This document shows positions 45,154-56,414 of a stretch of 64,000 nucleotides of DNA, in pieces (position 1 is the stretch's first letter; every line of letters begins with the position of its first letter). Below the pieces are notes generated by a model. It was not told where the DNA came from and searched no databases. It worked only from the letters and a program-made list of their open reading frames with translations. Both the position numbers and the translations under genes were made by a program. Source of the stretch: Dickeya poaceiphila (GTDB taxonomy: Bacteria > Pseudomonadota > Gammaproteobacteria > Enterobacterales > Enterobacteriaceae); assembly GCF_007858975.2 (NCBI RefSeq), contig NZ_CP042220.2, forward strand, positions 930,001 through 994,000. The letters run 5' to 3'.

Positions 45154-46551
45154 ATGTCTTCTTCCTTTTCTCTGCCTGCTGCGGTACGCCGTGCCGCTAT
45201 CCGCCAGCTGGTCCGCCGTGACAAAACACCCGTATACATATTAGTGATGGCCGCGCTGACCGGCACGTTGGTTGGTTTGATCGGTGTGGGGTTCAATCAG
45301 GCGGTCAATGCGGTGCAGCATTGGCGGTTGTCTTCGCTGTCGTCTTTGTCTGGTAGCGGCTGGGTATGGCCGTTGAGCATAATGATATCCGCTCTGCTGG
45401 CGGCGGCTGGGTACGGGCTGGTGCGGCGCTTTGCGCCAGAAGCGGGCGGTTCCGGCATTCCTGAAATCGAAGGTGCATTAGAGGATTTACGCCCGGTGCG
45501 CTGGTGGCGGGTGTTGCCGGTGAAGTTCGTTGGCGGTATTGGAACGCTGGGGGCGGGCATGGTGCTGGGGCGGGAAGGGCCAACGGTACAACTGGGCGGA
45601 AATATCGGCGCTATGGTGGCGGCGTTGCTCCCGGCGCGCAAATCGGACGTGCGGCATTCATTGCTGGCGACGGGTGCCGCTGCCGGGTTGTCGGCGGCGT
45701 TTAACGCGCCGCTGGCCGGGATTTTGTTCATCATTGAAGAGATGCGCCCACAGTTTCGCTACAACCTGATTTCCATCAAAGCGGTGTTTATCGGCGTGAT
45801 TATGTCCAGCATCGTCTACCGGGTGCTGGAAGGCGAAAGTGCGGTGATTGATATTGGCCAATTGCCGTCTGCGCCGGTGGGAACACTGTGGTTGTATTTG
45901 TTGCTCGGCATCCTGTTTGGTGCTGTGGGGGTAATCTTCAATGCGTTGGTGCTGGGTGCGCAGGCGCGCTTTTTACGTTTTCACGCTCAGTCGATGCCGC
46001 GCTTTTTGCTGACCGGGTTGGTGGCCGGCGGTGTGTCCGGCCTGATGACGCTGGCGTTCAGCGATGTGACGGGCGGCGGGTTTTCGCTTGTCCCGATAGC
46101 GGCGGCGGAACACTATAGCGTGGGAATGCTGCTGGTCATTTTTCTGGCGCGGGTCGGGATGACGTTGCTCTGCTTTAGTTCCGGCGCGCCGGGGGGCATT
46201 TTTGCGCCGATGCTGTCGCTGGGCACCTTGCTGGGTGCGGCGTTTGGCATGGTATGTGCGCATTTGTTCCCTGAATGGGGTCTTGGGGCCGGGACGTTTG
46301 CCGTAGCGGGGATGGGCGCACTGTTCGCCTCGTCGGTTCGCGCTCCGCTGACCGGCATCGTGCTGGTGCTGGAGATGACCGATAACTATCAACTAATTTT
46401 GCCGATGATCATTACCTGTCTCGGTGCTACGCTGGTAGCGCAGTTCCTTGGCGGCAAGCCGCTTTACTCCTGTATTCTGGCGCGTACGCTGGAGCGTCAG
46501 GCACAGCAAGAAGCGTCAAGCGTTGCGTCGGGCGTCGGCATCAAATCTTGA
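45154..46551 (+). CDS. clcA: H+/Cl- exchange transporter ClcA
   Basis: 465 residues. ClcA exchanges two chloride ions for one proton and supports extreme acid resistance in E. coli. The three selectivity motifs are present: GSGIPE (about 98-103), GREGPTVQ (gating Glu) and [11 protein letters not shown]. The internal proton Glu is in [12 protein letters not shown]. About 18 helices are expected. The start at 45154 ([19 protein letters not shown]) gives nearly the E. coli length (473). Confidence 0.96.
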   Translation: MSSSFSLPAAVRRAAIRQLVRRDKTPVYILVMAALTGTLVGLIGVGFNQAVNAVQHWRLSSLSSLSGSGWVWPLSIMISALLAAAGYGLVRRFAPEAGGSGIPEIEGALEDLRPVRWWRVLPVKFVGGIGTLGAGMVLGREGPTVQLGGNIGAMVAALLPARKSDVRHSLLATGAAAGLSAAFNAPLAGILFIIEEMRPQFRYNLISIKAVFIGVIMSSIVYRVLEGESAVIDIGQLPSAPVGTLWLYLLLGILFGAVGVIFNALVLGAQARFLRFHAQSMPRFLLTGLVAGGVSGLMTLAFSDVTGGGFSLVPIAAAEHYSVGMLLVIFLARVGMTLLCFSSGAPGGIFAPMLSLGTLLGAAFGMVCAHLFPEWGLGAGTFAVAGMGALFASSVRAPLTGIVLVLEMTDNYQLILPMIITCLGATLVAQFLGGKPLYSCILARTLERQAQQEASSVASGVGIKS

Positions 46552-46632
46552 ACGTTGCCGGGGGCTGGAGGATAATAAAAAAATAATGAAGGCGGTTAAA
46601 TACTGTCTGGTATTGGATTGGGAGTAAAAAAA

Positions 46633-46977
46633 ATGAGCGATGATGTAGCATTGCCCCTGCAATTTACGGATGCGGCAGCTAACAAGGTGAAACTCCTGAT
46701 TGCCGATGAAGAGAATCCGGAACTGAAACTTCGGGTTTACATTACTGGCGGCGGTTGCAGCGGCTTCCAGTACGGGTTTACCTTTGACGATAAGATTAAC
46801 GATGGTGATATGACCATTGAAAAGCAGGGAGTATCCCTGGTGGTCGATCCGATGAGTCTGCAATACCTGATCGGCGGTTCGGTGGATTATACCGAAGGGC
46901 TGGAAGGTTCCCGCTTTGTGGTGACCAACCCGAATGCGAAAACCACCTGTGGTTGCGGTTCCTCGTTCAGTATCTGA
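46633..46977 (+). CDS. erpA: Iron-sulfur cluster insertion protein ErpA
   Basis: 114 residues from ATG at 46633 ([11 protein letters not shown]), identical in length to E. coli; an ATG five codons upstream is not needed. ErpA is an A-type Fe-S carrier that delivers clusters to IspG, IspH and respiratory enzymes. The three ligand cysteines are in GGGCSGFQ and [10 protein letters not shown]. Confidence 0.97.
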   Translation: MSDDVALPLQFTDAAANKVKLLIADEENPELKLRVYITGGGCSGFQYGFTFDDKINDGDMTIEKQGVSLVVDPMSLQYLIGGSVDYTEGLEGSRFVVTNPNAKTTCGCGSSFSI

Positions 46978-47012
46978 TGATACGTCTTATATAAAAGATA
47001 CGCTGTATACAA

Positions 47013-47048
47013 GAAAAACCCGTGGCCTGATTGGCCACGGGTTTTTTT
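47013..47048. terminator. Terminator between erpA and btuF
   Basis: AAACCCGTGGCC-tgatt-GGCCACGGGTTT followed by TTTT, with A-rich sequence on the left. It serves both converging genes. Confidence 0.9.
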
Positions 47049-47886
47049 ATCCGTTCCCGATGGCGTGTTCGCGCCGCCACGCGTCAAGTTGCTGGCACAG
47101 CTGTTCTGCGGCGAGCATCAGTCGTGGGCCGGTGCGGCTAAACCAGTCTTCGTTGACCGCTATCACCTCTGGGGTCAGTTGCGGCTGCCAGAAGGTCTTG
47201 ATGTGTTCCACCGCGTTGGGTTGTCCGCTGATGACGATGACCTGTGGTTGACGTCGAATAACCTGCTCGCGGCTGACCTGCGGCCAGGGCGCCGGGCTGT
47301 CGGCAAAGATATTACTGCCGCCGCACAGGCTGATTACCTGGCTTTGTAGCGTAGCCTGCGATGAGGTAAACAGCGGTTGGCTGCCGAACTGCAGGAATAC
47401 CCGTACCGGCGCACTATGGCTGTACTGCTGCGTCAGCACCTGTTGTTGCTGGCGGAATTGCTGTGCCGCTGCTCGCGCCTGTTCCGGATGCGGGCTGTAC
47501 TGCGCCAGCGTTTCCAACTGGCGCGGAATATCGTCGAGCGTAGCGGGGTCGAGGTACAGAATGTGGATGCCGAATGACGCCAACTGCTCCAGTGGTCGCT
47601 GTGCGTTGCCTTCGCGCCATGCCAGCACCAGATCCGGCTTCAAGGCCAGAATACGTTCCAGATTGATGCCCTGCCAGTTGGCGACCTGTTCGATGTGTTC
47701 CGCCTCTGGCGGATAATTGGACCAGGCGCTGACGCCGACCAACTGTTGACCCAGCCCGGCGGCAAAGGCCATTTCGGTAGCGTGCGGTGCCAGACTGACG
47801 ACGCGCTGTGCGATCGGCTCTGCCCGACAGGGTGTGAGCCATAACAGTGCCAGTAGCCATAGAATACGAAAATAAAAGGATTGCAA
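47047..47886 (-). CDS. btuF: Vitamin B12 ABC transporter, periplasmic binding protein
   Basis: 279 residues. BtuF binds cobalamin for the BtuCD importer. The signal peptide ([16 protein letters not shown]) ends at CRA-EP. Mature sequence [35 protein letters not shown] and [23 protein letters not shown] match the family. btuC and btuD are not nearby, as in E. coli. It follows mtnN, but a terminator lies between them, so it may have its own promoter. Confidence 0.95.
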   Translation of the reverse strand: MQSFYFRILWLLALLWLTPCRAEPIAQRVVSLAPHATEMAFAAGLGQQLVGVSAWSNYPPEAEHIEQVANWQGINLERILALKPDLVLAWREGNAQRPLEQLASFGIHILYLDPATLDDIPRQLETLAQYSPHPEQARAAAQQFRQQQQVLTQQYSHSAPVRVFLQFGSQPLFTSSQATLQSQVISLCGGSNIFADSPAPWPQVSREQVIRRQPQVIVISGQPNAVEHIKTFWQPQLTPEVIAVNEDWFSRTGPRLMLAAEQLCQQLDAWRREHAIGNG

Positions 47887-47902
47887 GGGGGCGCCTCGAT
47901 GG

Positions 47903-47929
47903 CAAAAAACCGGGGCTGATCACCCCGGT
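47903..47929 (-). terminator. Terminator after mtnN
   Basis: On the minus strand ACCGGGG-tgatcag-CCCCGGT followed by TTTTT. It lies between mtnN and btuF, which have the same direction, so read-through to btuF should be limited. Confidence 0.8.
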
Positions 47930-47939
47930 CAGGTCCGAT

Positions 47940-48641
47940 TTAGCGATGTTTCGCCAGTGATTGCAGCATCGTTTCCACCATACGGGTGGACTGTTTGGCG
48001 GCAGTAACCAGAAACTCGTCGAAACTGAGGTGAGACTCTTGATCCGCCACGTCGGAAATAGCACGCACCACCACAAACGGCACACCAAACTGATGGCAAA
48101 CGTGACCGATGGCGGTCGCTTCCATTTCTACGGCGATAGCCTGTGGGAAGGTCTGACGGATACGCGCCAGCGGCGCTTTACCGTTGATAAAGGCATCACC
48201 GCTCACCACCAGTCCGCGAACCGCGTTTAACTGCAACTGGCTGATGGCATCTTGTGCCAGTGCGATCAGTTTTTCATCGGCAGTAAAGGCAGCCGGGCAG
48301 CCGGCCATCTGGCCTGGCTCGTAACCAAACGCGGTGACATCGGCATCGTGGTAACGCACTTCGTCGGACACCACGATATCGCCTACCTTGAGTGATGGCG
48401 CGAGACCGCCGGCAGAACCCGTGTTGATAACTACATCTGGCTGGCAGTGCTCCAGCAGCAGCGTGGTGCCCAACGCCGCTGATACTTTGCCGATGCCGGA
48501 TTTCAGCAGTGCGATTTCCACGCCGTGCAATTGGCCGCTGTAAATTTCGCAGCCTGCGCGCTGTATGGTCTGGCGGTTTTGGATCTGCTCTCTTAACAGC
48601 GTCACTTCTTGTTCCATTGCGCCAATAATGCCAACTTTCAT
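47940..48641 (-). CDS. mtnN: 5'-methylthioadenosine/S-adenosylhomocysteine nucleosidase
   Basis: 233 residues from ATG at 48641 ([13 protein letters not shown]). MtnN (Pfs) cleaves adenine from methylthioadenosine and S-adenosylhomocysteine and so feeds autoinducer-2 synthesis and recycles the speE by-product. Active-site residues: Glu12 in AMEQEV, Glu in AVEMEATA, and Asp in AISDVAD. It is divergent from dgt. Confidence 0.97.
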   Translation of the reverse strand: MKVGIIGAMEQEVTLLREQIQNRQTIQRAGCEIYSGQLHGVEIALLKSGIGKVSAALGTTLLLEHCQPDVVINTGSAGGLAPSLKVGDIVVSDEVRYHDADVTAFGYEPGQMAGCPAAFTADEKLIALAQDAISQLQLNAVRGLVVSGDAFINGKAPLARIRQTFPQAIAVEMEATAIGHVCHQFGVPFVVVRAISDVADQESHLSFDEFLVTAAKQSTRMVETMLQSLAKHR

Positions 48642-48831
48642 AGGATTCCCCACCGATTTGTCAAAAGTCACAAAAGTTTAGTCTATCATGGCTTAAGACG
48701 TGCAGCGATTGTCCCCCCGTCGGGGACGTGCTATGACATTGGTCATGTCGTGTGCCATCCGCGCAACAGCCCGTCGGCCACTCGTTATTCGCCTGCAGCC
48801 CCTCTGAACAGGGCATTACATGGAGAACAGT

Positions 48832-50349
48832 ATGTCTGCTATCGATTTTTCAACCAAACTCAGTTTCCAGCGACGTTTTGGCAGGAAGAAAGATAAAAAG
48901 GATGAATACGGCATCGTGCAGGAGTTTGAGAGTGATCGGGGGCGGATCATCAATTCCGCCGCTATTCGCCGACTGCAACAAAAAACCCAGGTTTTTCCGC
49001 TGGAACGTAACGCCGCCGTGCGTTCCCGCCTGACGCACTCTATGGAGGTGCAGCAGGTTGGGCGCTATATCGCCAAAGAGATTTTCCGACAACTGCGTAA
49101 AAATGGGCAACTGGATGCACTGGGGTTGGAACTGCTGGAAACGCCGTTTGAGAGTCTGGTGGAAATGGCCTGTCTGATGCATGACATCGGCAATCCGCCG
49201 TTCGGGCATTTCGGCGAAGCGGCGATCAATAACTGGTTCAGTCAGCGCTTGTCGCCGGGAGAAAGAGCGCGAGATTCACAGCCTGACCCCTGTCAGGTGC
49301 CGTGCCTGAGACTCAACGAGAAAGACAGTGCCGAACTGAACGCGTTGCGTGACCGTATCCGTCATGATCTCTGTCACTTTGAAGGCAATGCCCAGGCAAT
49401 TCGGCTGGTGCATTCGTTGTTAAAACTCAATCTGACCTATGCGCAGATCGGCTGCATACTGAAGTACACCAAACCCGCCTATTGGGCGCAGCCAACGCCG
49501 CCTGATTACAGCTATCTGATGAAAAAGGCCGGTTTTTACCTGTCGGAAGAGCCGTTTGTTAAGCAATTGCGCAGTGAACTGAACATGGCGGAGTTTCACC
49601 GCCATCCGCTGACTTACATCATGGAGGCGGCAGATGATATTTCTTACTGCATTGCCGACCTGGAGGATGCGGTAGAAAAGAAAATCATCACTTATCAGCA
49701 GCTGTATGAACGACTGGAGGAGGCCTGGGGAGAACGAGCGGAAAAAGATGTGTTTAACCGCACTGTCGATCTGGCCTATGAAGAGCGAAAGCATTTGCCG
49801 GGGCGCAGCGAAAGCGATCAGTTTTTCATGAAACTACGGGTGAACACCGTCAACACCATGGTGTGGTACGTGACGAAGCGTTTTATCGATAATCTACCGG
49901 CGATTTATGACGGCAGTTTCAACCACTCGCTGCTGGAGGAAGATAAGGACGACTACGGGCGATTATTAAAGATCTTTAAAGATGTCGCCAGAAAGTTCGT
50001 GTTTAATCATCATGAGGTCGAGCAACTGGAGCTACAGGGGGATCGTATCATTAGCGGTCTGCTGGAGATTTATAGCCCGCTGCTGAACATGCCTTACCGC
50101 GATTTCTGCCAGTTGGTGGCTGACGATACCCACAAGCGTTATCCGATAGAAACCCGGTTGTACCACAAACTCTCCAGTAAGCATTGCCATGCTTACCGCG
50201 AGGCGACGCGCGCCCTGGCCGCGTTATCCGACACAGAACAAGAGATGTGGGAGTATTACTATCGTGCCCGGCTGATTCTCGATTACATCAGCGGCATGAC
50301 CGATTTATACGCCTATGATGAATACCGGCGGCTGATGGCGGTGGATTGA
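48832..50349 (+). CDS. dgt: Deoxyguanosinetriphosphate triphosphohydrolase
   Basis: 505 residues from ATG at 48832 ([16 protein letters not shown]), with GGAG seven bases upstream; the length equals E. coli. The ATG at 48820 would add four residues and is less likely. Dgt hydrolyses dGTP to deoxyguanosine and triphosphate. HD-domain metal residues: RLTHSMEV (about 65-72) and [12 protein letters not shown] (about 114-125). C-terminal [25 protein letters not shown] is conserved. Confidence 0.96.
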   Translation: MSAIDFSTKLSFQRRFGRKKDKKDEYGIVQEFESDRGRIINSAAIRRLQQKTQVFPLERNAAVRSRLTHSMEVQQVGRYIAKEIFRQLRKNGQLDALGLELLETPFESLVEMACLMHDIGNPPFGHFGEAAINNWFSQRLSPGERARDSQPDPCQVPCLRLNEKDSAELNALRDRIRHDLCHFEGNAQAIRLVHSLLKLNLTYAQIGCILKYTKPAYWAQPTPPDYSYLMKKAGFYLSEEPFVKQLRSELNMAEFHRHPLTYIMEAADDISYCIADLEDAVEKKIITYQQLYERLEEAWGERAEKDVFNRTVDLAYEERKHLPGRSESDQFFMKLRVNTVNTMVWYVTKRFIDNLPAIYDGSFNHSLLEEDKDDYGRLLKIFKDVARKFVFNHHEVEQLELQGDRIISGLLEIYSPLLNMPYRDFCQLVADDTHKRYPIETRLYHKLSSKHCHAYREATRALAALSDTEQEMWEYYYRARLILDYISGMTDLYAYDEYRRLMAVD

Positions 50350-50512
50350 ATGCGCGCAATAAAAGGAGATGTTTTGTAAAGGTGGTCAATATTTCCTTAC
50401 CCTTCACCATATTGCACAAAACGAGCGCTGCCGCGCATAGTGATTTCATTCCGCCTGACCGCTGAAAGTAGCCGTCAGAATTCACCTGTTGACTGAATGT
50501 GAGACAATCGCT

Positions 50513-51958
50513 ATGAAACAAAAATCATTGATGCTGAGCGCGCTGGCGCTGAGTCTGGCGATGGCTGTGGGGACGCTACCAGGCACTGCCGCCGCCGCAG
50601 AATCGGTATCGTCATCCGGTGCTCAGTTACCCAGCCTGGCACCGATGCTGGAAAAAGTGATGCCATCGGTGGTGAATATCTCTGTGGATGGACATACCTC
50701 TGCCAGTCAGGGGGCCAAAGTACCGCCGCAAATGCAGCCTTTCTTCGGTGAAAATTCGCCGTTTTGTCAGGACGGCTCGCCTTTCCAGTCATCGCCGATG
50801 TGTCAGGGTGAAGACGACGATGATGAAGGTGGTGGGAGCGCGCCACAACAGGCATTCCAGGCGTTGGGCGCTGGGGTTATTATCAACGCCGCCAAAGGGT
50901 ATGTGGTGACCAACAATCACGTGGTGGAAAATGCCGATAAAATTCAGGTGCGCCTCAATGACGGTCGCAAGTATGACGCTAAGGTGATCGGCAAAGATCC
51001 TCGCTCTGATGTGGCGCTGATTCAATTGAAGGACTTCCGCAATCTGACCGAGATTAAAATGGCGGACTCCGACCAACTGCGCGTGGGGGATTACGCCGTC
51101 GCCATCGGTAACCCTTACGGTCTGGGAGAAACCGCCACGTCAGGGATCATCTCCGCGCTAGGGCGCAGCGGCCTGAATATTGAAAACTATGAAGACTTTA
51201 TCCAGACTGACGCGGCCATCAACCGGGGTAACTCTGGTGGCGCGCTGGTTAACCTTAATGGCGAGTTGATCGGCCTGAATACGGCGATCCTCTCACCGAG
51301 CGGCGCCAACACTGGGATCGGTTTTGCTATTCCCAGCAATATTGTGAAAAACCTGGTTAGCCAGATAGTTGAATACGGCGAGGTCAAACGTGGCGAATTG
51401 GGGATTTTGGGTACTGAGCTGAATTCCGATATCGCTAAAGCCATGAAGGTGGATGCCCAGCGTGGGGCGTTCGTCAGCCAGGTGCAGCCCAATTCCGCCG
51501 CCGCTAAAGCCGGTATCAAAGCTGGGGATGTGATTGTGTCGATGAACGGTAAATCGATCAGCAGCTTCTCTGCGCTGCGTGCGCAGATTGGTTCGTTGCC
51601 AGTAGGCAGCAAACTGACGTTGGGACTGATTCGTGAAGGTAAGACGATGACGGTGGACGTGATGCTGCAACAGAGCACGCAATCTCAGGTGGCATCCGGC
51701 AACCTGAACTCCGCGATTGAAGGGGCTGAGTTGAGTAATACCCAAATCGACGGTCAGAAAGGCGTTAAGGTTGATAAGGTGAAACCCAATTCCGCGGCGG
51801 CAAAAATTGGCCTGAAACCTGATGATGTTATCCTCGGTGTCAACCAGCAGCCGGTAGAAAATATTGGTGAGCTGCGCAAGATCATCGACAGCAAACCGCC
51901 GGTACTGGCGTTAAACATTCGACGCGGCAACAGCGATCTCTACTTGTTGATTCAATAA
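50513..51958 (+). CDS. degP: Periplasmic serine protease and chaperone DegP
   Basis: 481 residues from ATG at 50513 (MKQKSLMLSALALSLAMAV). The signal peptide ends near TAAAA-ES. The catalytic triad is visible: His in VTNNHVV, Asp in DPRSDVAL, Ser in RGNSGGAL. Two PDZ domains follow (GELGILGTEL...; GVKVDKVKPNSAAAKIGL...). The regulatory LA loop holds two cysteines (CQDGSPFQSSPMC) and an acidic run EDDDDEGGG. I could not identify a convincing sigma-E promoter in the 160 bp upstream. Confidence 0.97.
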   Translation: MKQKSLMLSALALSLAMAVGTLPGTAAAAESVSSSGAQLPSLAPMLEKVMPSVVNISVDGHTSASQGAKVPPQMQPFFGENSPFCQDGSPFQSSPMCQGEDDDDEGGGSAPQQAFQALGAGVIINAAKGYVVTNNHVVENADKIQVRLNDGRKYDAKVIGKDPRSDVALIQLKDFRNLTEIKMADSDQLRVGDYAVAIGNPYGLGETATSGIISALGRSGLNIENYEDFIQTDAAINRGNSGGALVNLNGELIGLNTAILSPSGANTGIGFAIPSNIVKNLVSQIVEYGEVKRGELGILGTELNSDIAKAMKVDAQRGAFVSQVQPNSAAAKAGIKAGDVIVSMNGKSISSFSALRAQIGSLPVGSKLTLGLIREGKTMTVDVMLQQSTQSQVASGNLNSAIEGAELSNTQIDGQKGVKVDKVKPNSAAAKIGLKPDDVILGVNQQPVENIGELRKIIDSKPPVLALNIRRGNSDLYLLIQ

Positions 51959-51968
51959 GTTGACTGTC

Positions 51969-52003
51969 GGCATGGCCCGGTGTTTTGACACCCGGCCATG
52001 CCA
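51969..52003 (+). other. Hairpin after degP
   Basis: GGCATGGCC-c-GGTGT / ACACCCGGCCATGCC, a 15-bp stem with one mismatch and a TTTG loop. No T-run follows, so it is not a classical intrinsic terminator. It may stabilise the degP mRNA end. Confidence 0.5.
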
Positions 52004-52131
52004 CTCCCTGCCTGTTCTGTGATTTCTTCCACACTTTTTGCGTGATTTTCCGGTTTTTGTTCATTTGCACAATGTCTGGTGTAATCTCCGGCGTTATGCT
52101 GGTGCGGTTGTCTCCATTCCTTGAGGTTGAT

Positions 52132-53289
52132 ATGGCGTCATACCACCTGAATAATAAACTGGCACAGGAGATCGTCGCCCGCACAATGAAAATCATTGAT
52201 AGTAATATCAATGTGATGGATGCGCGTGGGCGAATCATTGGCAGTGGCGACCGGGAACGTATTGGGGAATTGCATGAAGGTGCGCTACTGGTGCTGTCGC
52301 AGGGACGGGTGGTGGATATTGATGACGCCGTCGCGCGTCATCTGCATGGCGTTCGGCCCGGCATCAACCTGCCGTTGAAAATTGACGGTGAAATCGTCGG
52401 TGTGATTGGTCTTACCGGTAATCCCGGTCAGTTGCGCCAGTACGGTGAGCTGGTGTGCATGACGGCGGAAATGATGTTGGAACAGGCGCGGCTATTGCAC
52501 ATGCTGGCGCAGGATAGCCGCTTACGGGAAGAGCTGGTGCTGAACCTGATTCGCGCCGATGAGCTGTCACCGGCGCTGATGGAATGGGCGCAGCGTTTGG
52601 GTATTGATCTCAATCAGCCGCGAGTGGCGGCAGTGGTAGAGGTAGATAGCGGTCAACTGGGTGTGGATTCAGCGATGGCGGAGTTACAGCAATTGCAGAC
52701 GTTGCTGACGACACCAGAGCGCAACAATCTGATTGCTATTGTCTCGCTGACGGAAATGGTGGTGCTGAAACCGGCGCTCAATAACCATGGGCGCTGGGAT
52801 GCGGAAGAACACCGTCGGCGTGTTGATACGCTGTTATCACGTATGGAAGAAAGTAGCCGGTTACGGGTGCGGGTCGCCCTGGGAAATTATTTTACCGGGC
52901 CTGGCAGCATTGCCCGTTCTTATCGCACCGCCCGTACTACCATGAGCGTCGGCAAACAGCGAATGCCGTCGCAGCGCAGCTATTTCTATCAGGATCTGAT
53001 GCTGCCAGTGCTGCTTGATAGCCTGCGTGGTGGCTGGCAGGCTAACGAACTGGTGCGTCCGCTGGCCAGACTAAAAGCAATGGACAGCAATGGCTTGCTA
53101 CGCCGCACCCTTAACGCCTGGTTTCGCAACAATGTGCAGCCGGGGGTGACCGCTAAGGCGTTATTTGTGCATCGCAATACGCTGGAATACCGGCTAAATC
53201 GCATATCCGAACTCACCGGGCTGGATCTGGATAACCTTGATGATCGGCTGTTGCTGTATGTCGCGCTGCAACTGGATGAAGAACAGTAA
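52132..53289 (+). CDS. cdaR: Sugar diacid regulator CdaR
   Basis: 385 residues from ATG at 52132 (MASYHLNNKLAQEIVARTM), matching E. coli; GAGG is eight bases upstream. CdaR activates genes for uptake and use of galactarate, glucarate and glycerate. The N-terminal diacid-binding domain (INVMDARGRIIGSGDRERIGELHEGALLVL) and C-terminal PucR-type helix-turn-helix (TAKALFVHRNTLEYRLNRISELTGLDL) are present. Target operons are not in the window. Confidence 0.96.
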   Translation: MASYHLNNKLAQEIVARTMKIIDSNINVMDARGRIIGSGDRERIGELHEGALLVLSQGRVVDIDDAVARHLHGVRPGINLPLKIDGEIVGVIGLTGNPGQLRQYGELVCMTAEMMLEQARLLHMLAQDSRLREELVLNLIRADELSPALMEWAQRLGIDLNQPRVAAVVEVDSGQLGVDSAMAELQQLQTLLTTPERNNLIAIVSLTEMVVLKPALNNHGRWDAEEHRRRVDTLLSRMEESSRLRVRVALGNYFTGPGSIARSYRTARTTMSVGKQRMPSQRSYFYQDLMLPVLLDSLRGGWQANELVRPLARLKAMDSNGLLRRTLNAWFRNNVQPGVTAKALFVHRNTLEYRLNRISELTGLDLDNLDDRLLLYVALQLDEEQ

Positions 53290-53599
53290 TGCTTATATGC
53301 CCGTCCTACTTCAAGTTGCAGATAAGCGAAAAAGGGGGGATGGCTGTTGGCAAACCTGTCGTTCACCTTAGATTAAAATGCATTACTTAAGCGAAAATAA
53401 TATAACCCGAAAGTATAAATTATCTCGAAACAATATTTTTTACCTCCTGCCTTATCCTCTATTGTCCCTCCCATAGATAAAACCGGAAACAGTGGCGTCG
53501 CTTAGCCGCTGTGCCGATTCGTATGATGGCTGGATGCTATCGTCTGGGGTTCTTTTGATAGCCTGCGCCGTTACTCGGTAGGCTAGGGGAGTAATAATA
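53290..53599. other. AT-rich region upstream of the sulfate operon
   Basis: About 310 bp without a gene. The middle part (53380-53460) is strongly AT-rich. By position it should hold the cdaR end and the CysB-dependent promoter of sbp-cysTWA, but I could not define a CysB site. GGGGAG at 53586-53591 is the sbp ribosome binding site. Confidence 0.5.
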
Positions 53600-54610
53600 A
53601 TGTCAATGCGTCGTTTACGATGGTCTCTGGCTACTGCCGCGTTGTTATTTTCGGGCATGGCGTCTGCCGCTACGGAATTATTGAATGTGTCCTATGACCC
53701 GACCCGCGAGTTTTATCAGCAATATAATGCGGCGTTTATCAAGCACTGGAAAGAAACCAGCGGCGAAACGATTTCTGTCAAAAATTCCCACGGCGGCTCA
53801 GGCAAACAAGCGCGTTCTGTCATTGACGGCTTGCAAGCGGATGTTGTGACGTTGGCGTTGGCAGGTGATATTGATGCGCTCAATCTGAATCAGCCGTTGA
53901 TTGACCCTAACTGGCAGGCGCGCCTGCCGGACAACAGCACACCTTATACTTCCACCATTGTGTTTCTGGTGCGTAAAGGCAATCCGAAACACATTAAGGA
54001 CTGGGGCGATCTGATTAAACCTGACGTGCAGGTGATTACGCCGAACCCGAAAACCTCCGGTGGTGCGCGCTGGAATTTCCTGGCGGCATGGGCCTATGCC
54101 AAACACCTGCCAGGTGGAACGGATGAGAGCGCGCAGAAATTCGTGACCGAGCTTTACAAACATGCGCCAGTACTGGATACCGGTGCGCGTGGTGCGACTA
54201 TCAGTTTTGTACAGCGTCAACTGGGCGATGTGCTGATTGCCTGGGAAAATGAGGCGTATTTATCGCTGAAAGAGCAAGGGGGCGACCAACTGGAAATTGT
54301 TACGCCGTCCTTGTCCATTCTGGCAGAACCGCCGGTAGCGGTGGTCGATAAAGTGGTAGATCGCAAAGGAACGCGCAAACAGGCAGAAGCCTACCTGAAC
54401 TACCTCTACAGCGACGAAGGGCAGCGTATCATCGCGCAGAATTTTTACCGCCCACGCAATGCGAAAATTGCCGAGGAGTTTACATCCCAGTTTGCTCCCG
54501 TGAAGCTGGTGACTATCGATGGTGAATTTGGCGGCTGGAAAAACGCGCAGCCCAAGTTCTTCGATGATGGCGGCGTGTTCGACACCATCTTTAATCAGAT
54601 TAATAAATAA
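53600..54610 (+). CDS. sbp: Sulfate ABC transporter, periplasmic binding protein
   Basis: 336 residues with signal peptide ([14 protein letters not shown]). The mature part [54 protein letters not shown] and [18 protein letters not shown] is closer to E. coli Sbp (sulfate) than to CysP (thiosulfate). In E. coli sbp stands alone and cysP heads the cysTWA operon; here an Sbp-type protein takes that place. An ATG two codons downstream (53606) is also possible. Expression under CysB during sulfur limitation is expected from the family. Confidence 0.92.
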   Translation: MSMRRLRWSLATAALLFSGMASAATELLNVSYDPTREFYQQYNAAFIKHWKETSGETISVKNSHGGSGKQARSVIDGLQADVVTLALAGDIDALNLNQPLIDPNWQARLPDNSTPYTSTIVFLVRKGNPKHIKDWGDLIKPDVQVITPNPKTSGGARWNFLAAWAYAKHLPGGTDESAQKFVTELYKHAPVLDTGARGATISFVQRQLGDVLIAWENEAYLSLKEQGGDQLEIVTPSLSILAEPPVAVVDKVVDRKGTRKQAEAYLNYLYSDEGQRIIAQNFYRPRNAKIAEEFTSQFAPVKLVTIDGEFGGWKNAQPKFFDDGGVFDTIFNQINK

Positions 54611-54627
54611 ACGGTCCGTTGACCGCC

Positions 54628-54653
54628 AAAACCGCCTCCAACGGGGCGGTTTT
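54628..54653 (+). promoter_or_regulatory. Intra-operon hairpin between sbp and cysT
   Basis: AAAACCGCC ... GGCGGTTTT, a 9-bp stem with a short T-run, 98 bp gap between sbp and cysT. It probably acts as a partial terminator or mRNA stabiliser, giving more binding protein than permease. Confidence 0.65.
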
Positions 54654-54707
54654 GACACGTTAGTTGCCTGAGCGGGCACGCTATGTATTTTCATTGAAAG
54701 GCTTGTT

Positions 54708-55520
54708 ATGTCACGACGTATTTCACCGGTCATTCCCGGTTTTGGCCTGACTCTGGGGTTTAGCCTTACCTATCTGGGATTGCTTGTGCTGATCCCGCTG
54801 GCCGCCATGTTTTTGTACGCCAGCCAACTGACGTTGACCCAGTTTTGGGATCTTATCACCAGTCGTCAGGTGCTGTTTTCTCTGAAATTATCCTTTGGTT
54901 CTGCACTGACGGCGGCATTCGTCAATGGCATTATTGGAACGCTGCTGGCCTGGGTGCTGGTGCGTTATACCTTTCCCGGTCAGAAGATTATCGATGCGAT
55001 GATCGATATGCCGTTTGCCTTGCCTACTGCTGTAGCGGGGATTGCGCTGACGTCGCTGTATGCGCCGCACGGGTTGATCGGTTCGCTGTTTCCGTTTCGC
55101 ATTGCCTACACGGGGATTGGCATCACGCTGGCGCTGATTTTTGTCACCCTGCCGTTTGTGGTCCGTACGTTACAGCCGGTACTGGCGGATATTCCCAAAG
55201 AAGTGGAGGAGGCTTCCGCTTGTCTGGGGGCCAGCCCCTGGCAGACTTTCTGCCATGTTCTGCTGCCGGCTATTTTGCCTGCCTGGTTGACCGGGTTTGC
55301 ACTGGCGTTCGCACGCGGTGTGGGGGAGTACGGCTCGGTGGTATTTATTGCCGGTAATATTCCATTCAAGACGGAAATCTTGCCGCTGCTGATTGTCTCC
55401 AAACTGGACCAGTATGATTACAAGGGCGCGACCGGTATCGGCGTGTTCATGCTGGTGGTCTCTTTTATCATGTTGTTGCTGATTAATCTGCTGCAACGGC
55501 GTATTCAACCGAAGTTATAA
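54708..55520 (+). CDS. cysT: Sulfate/thiosulfate ABC transporter permease CysT
   Basis: 270 residues, about six membrane segments. Family stretches: FINGI-type segment AAFVNGIIGTLLAWVLVRYTFPGQ, DMPFALPTAVAGIALTSLYAPHG, and the coupling motif EEASACLGASPWQTFCHVLLPAILPA. It pairs with CysW in the inner membrane. It also appears as cysU in the literature. Confidence 0.96.
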   Translation: MSRRISPVIPGFGLTLGFSLTYLGLLVLIPLAAMFLYASQLTLTQFWDLITSRQVLFSLKLSFGSALTAAFVNGIIGTLLAWVLVRYTFPGQKIIDAMIDMPFALPTAVAGIALTSLYAPHGLIGSLFPFRIAYTGIGITLALIFVTLPFVVRTLQPVLADIPKEVEEASACLGASPWQTFCHVLLPAILPAWLTGFALAFARGVGEYGSVVFIAGNIPFKTEILPLLIVSKLDQYDYKGATGIGVFMLVVSFIMLLLINLLQRRIQPKL

Positions 55521-55529
55521 GGGATGAGT

Positions 55530-56414
55530 ATGGAGCACAGTATTTCTGCACCTGTGACGGAGCGCCCGCTCGCTGCTAAACGACCGACAACCTTCTATGT
55601 ACTGACAACGTTGGCGTGGTTGGTGTTTGTGCTGATTTTGGTGCTGCCGTTGGTCATGGTGGTGACGCAAGGGCTGCATAACGGCATTAGCGCATTTTGG
55701 CGTGCTATCAGCGAGCCGGATGCGGTGTCTGCGCTCAAACTGACGCTGCTGGCAACGGTTATTTCAGTACCATTGAACATGATCTTCGGGCTGGCTATCG
55801 CCTGGTGTGTAACCAAGTTTGAGTTTCGGGGCAAAGCGCTGCTGCTGGCATTGCTGGATTTACCCTTTTCCGTATCGCCGGTAGTGACGGGTTTGATGTA
55901 TGTGTTGCTGTTTGGTGCGCAGAGCAAGCTGTATCCATTCCTGACTGAACATAATCTGGAAATTGTCTATGCCGTACCCGGCATCGTGCTGGCGACGATG
56001 TTCGTCACCCTGCCGTATGTGGCGCGTGAACTGATCCCGTTGATGGAACAGCAGGGCAGTCAGGAGGAAGAAGCAGCCAGATTACTGGGGGCCAACGGCT
56101 GGCAAATGTTCTGGCACATCACTTTGCCGAATGTGAAATGGGCGTTGATTTATGGCGTGGTGCTGTGTACTGCCCGTGCCATGGGCGAGTTTGGCGCTGT
56201 GTCGGTGGTATCGGGCCATATTCGCGGCCTGACTAACACCTTGCCGTTGCATATTGAGATTCTTTACAACGAATACAACATCGTTGCGGCGTTCAGTGTA
56301 GCGATTTTGCTGCTGGTGATGTCACTGGTGGTGCTGTTGCTGCGCCAATGGAGTGAAGCGCATTTGTCGAAACAACATGAGAAACAACAGGAGCTGACCG
56401 GTAATGAGCATTGA
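55530..56414 (+). CDS. cysW: Sulfate/thiosulfate ABC transporter permease CysW
   Basis: 294 residues from the ATG at 55530 (MEHSISAP), six bases after AAGGG. The in-frame ATG at 55524 directly abuts that site and is less likely. About six membrane segments; [21 protein letters not shown] and the coupling motif [23 protein letters not shown] are conserved. Its end overlaps the cysA start by 11 bases. Confidence 0.94.
   Translation: MEHSISAPVTERPLAAKRPTTFYVLTTLAWLVFVLILVLPLVMVVTQGLHNGISAFWRAISEPDAVSALKLTLLATVISVPLNMIFGLAIAWCVTKFEFRGKALLLALLDLPFSVSPVVTGLMYVLLFGAQSKLYPFLTEHNLEIVYAVPGIVLATMFVTLPYVARELIPLMEQQGSQEEEAARLLGANGWQMFWHITLPNVKWALIYGVVLCTARAMGEFGAVSVVSGHIRGLTNTLPLHIEILYNEYNIVAAFSVAILLLVMSLVVLLLRQWSEAHLSKQHEKQQELTGNEH

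Noticed and set aside
50350..50512. Sigma-E or CpxR site upstream of degP
   Set aside because: I found no GAACTT/TCTGA-like pair and only a weak GTAAA-n5-TCAAT, not enough to call.
51969..52003. Intrinsic terminator after degP
   Set aside because: Strong hairpin but no T-run, so only listed as a hairpin.
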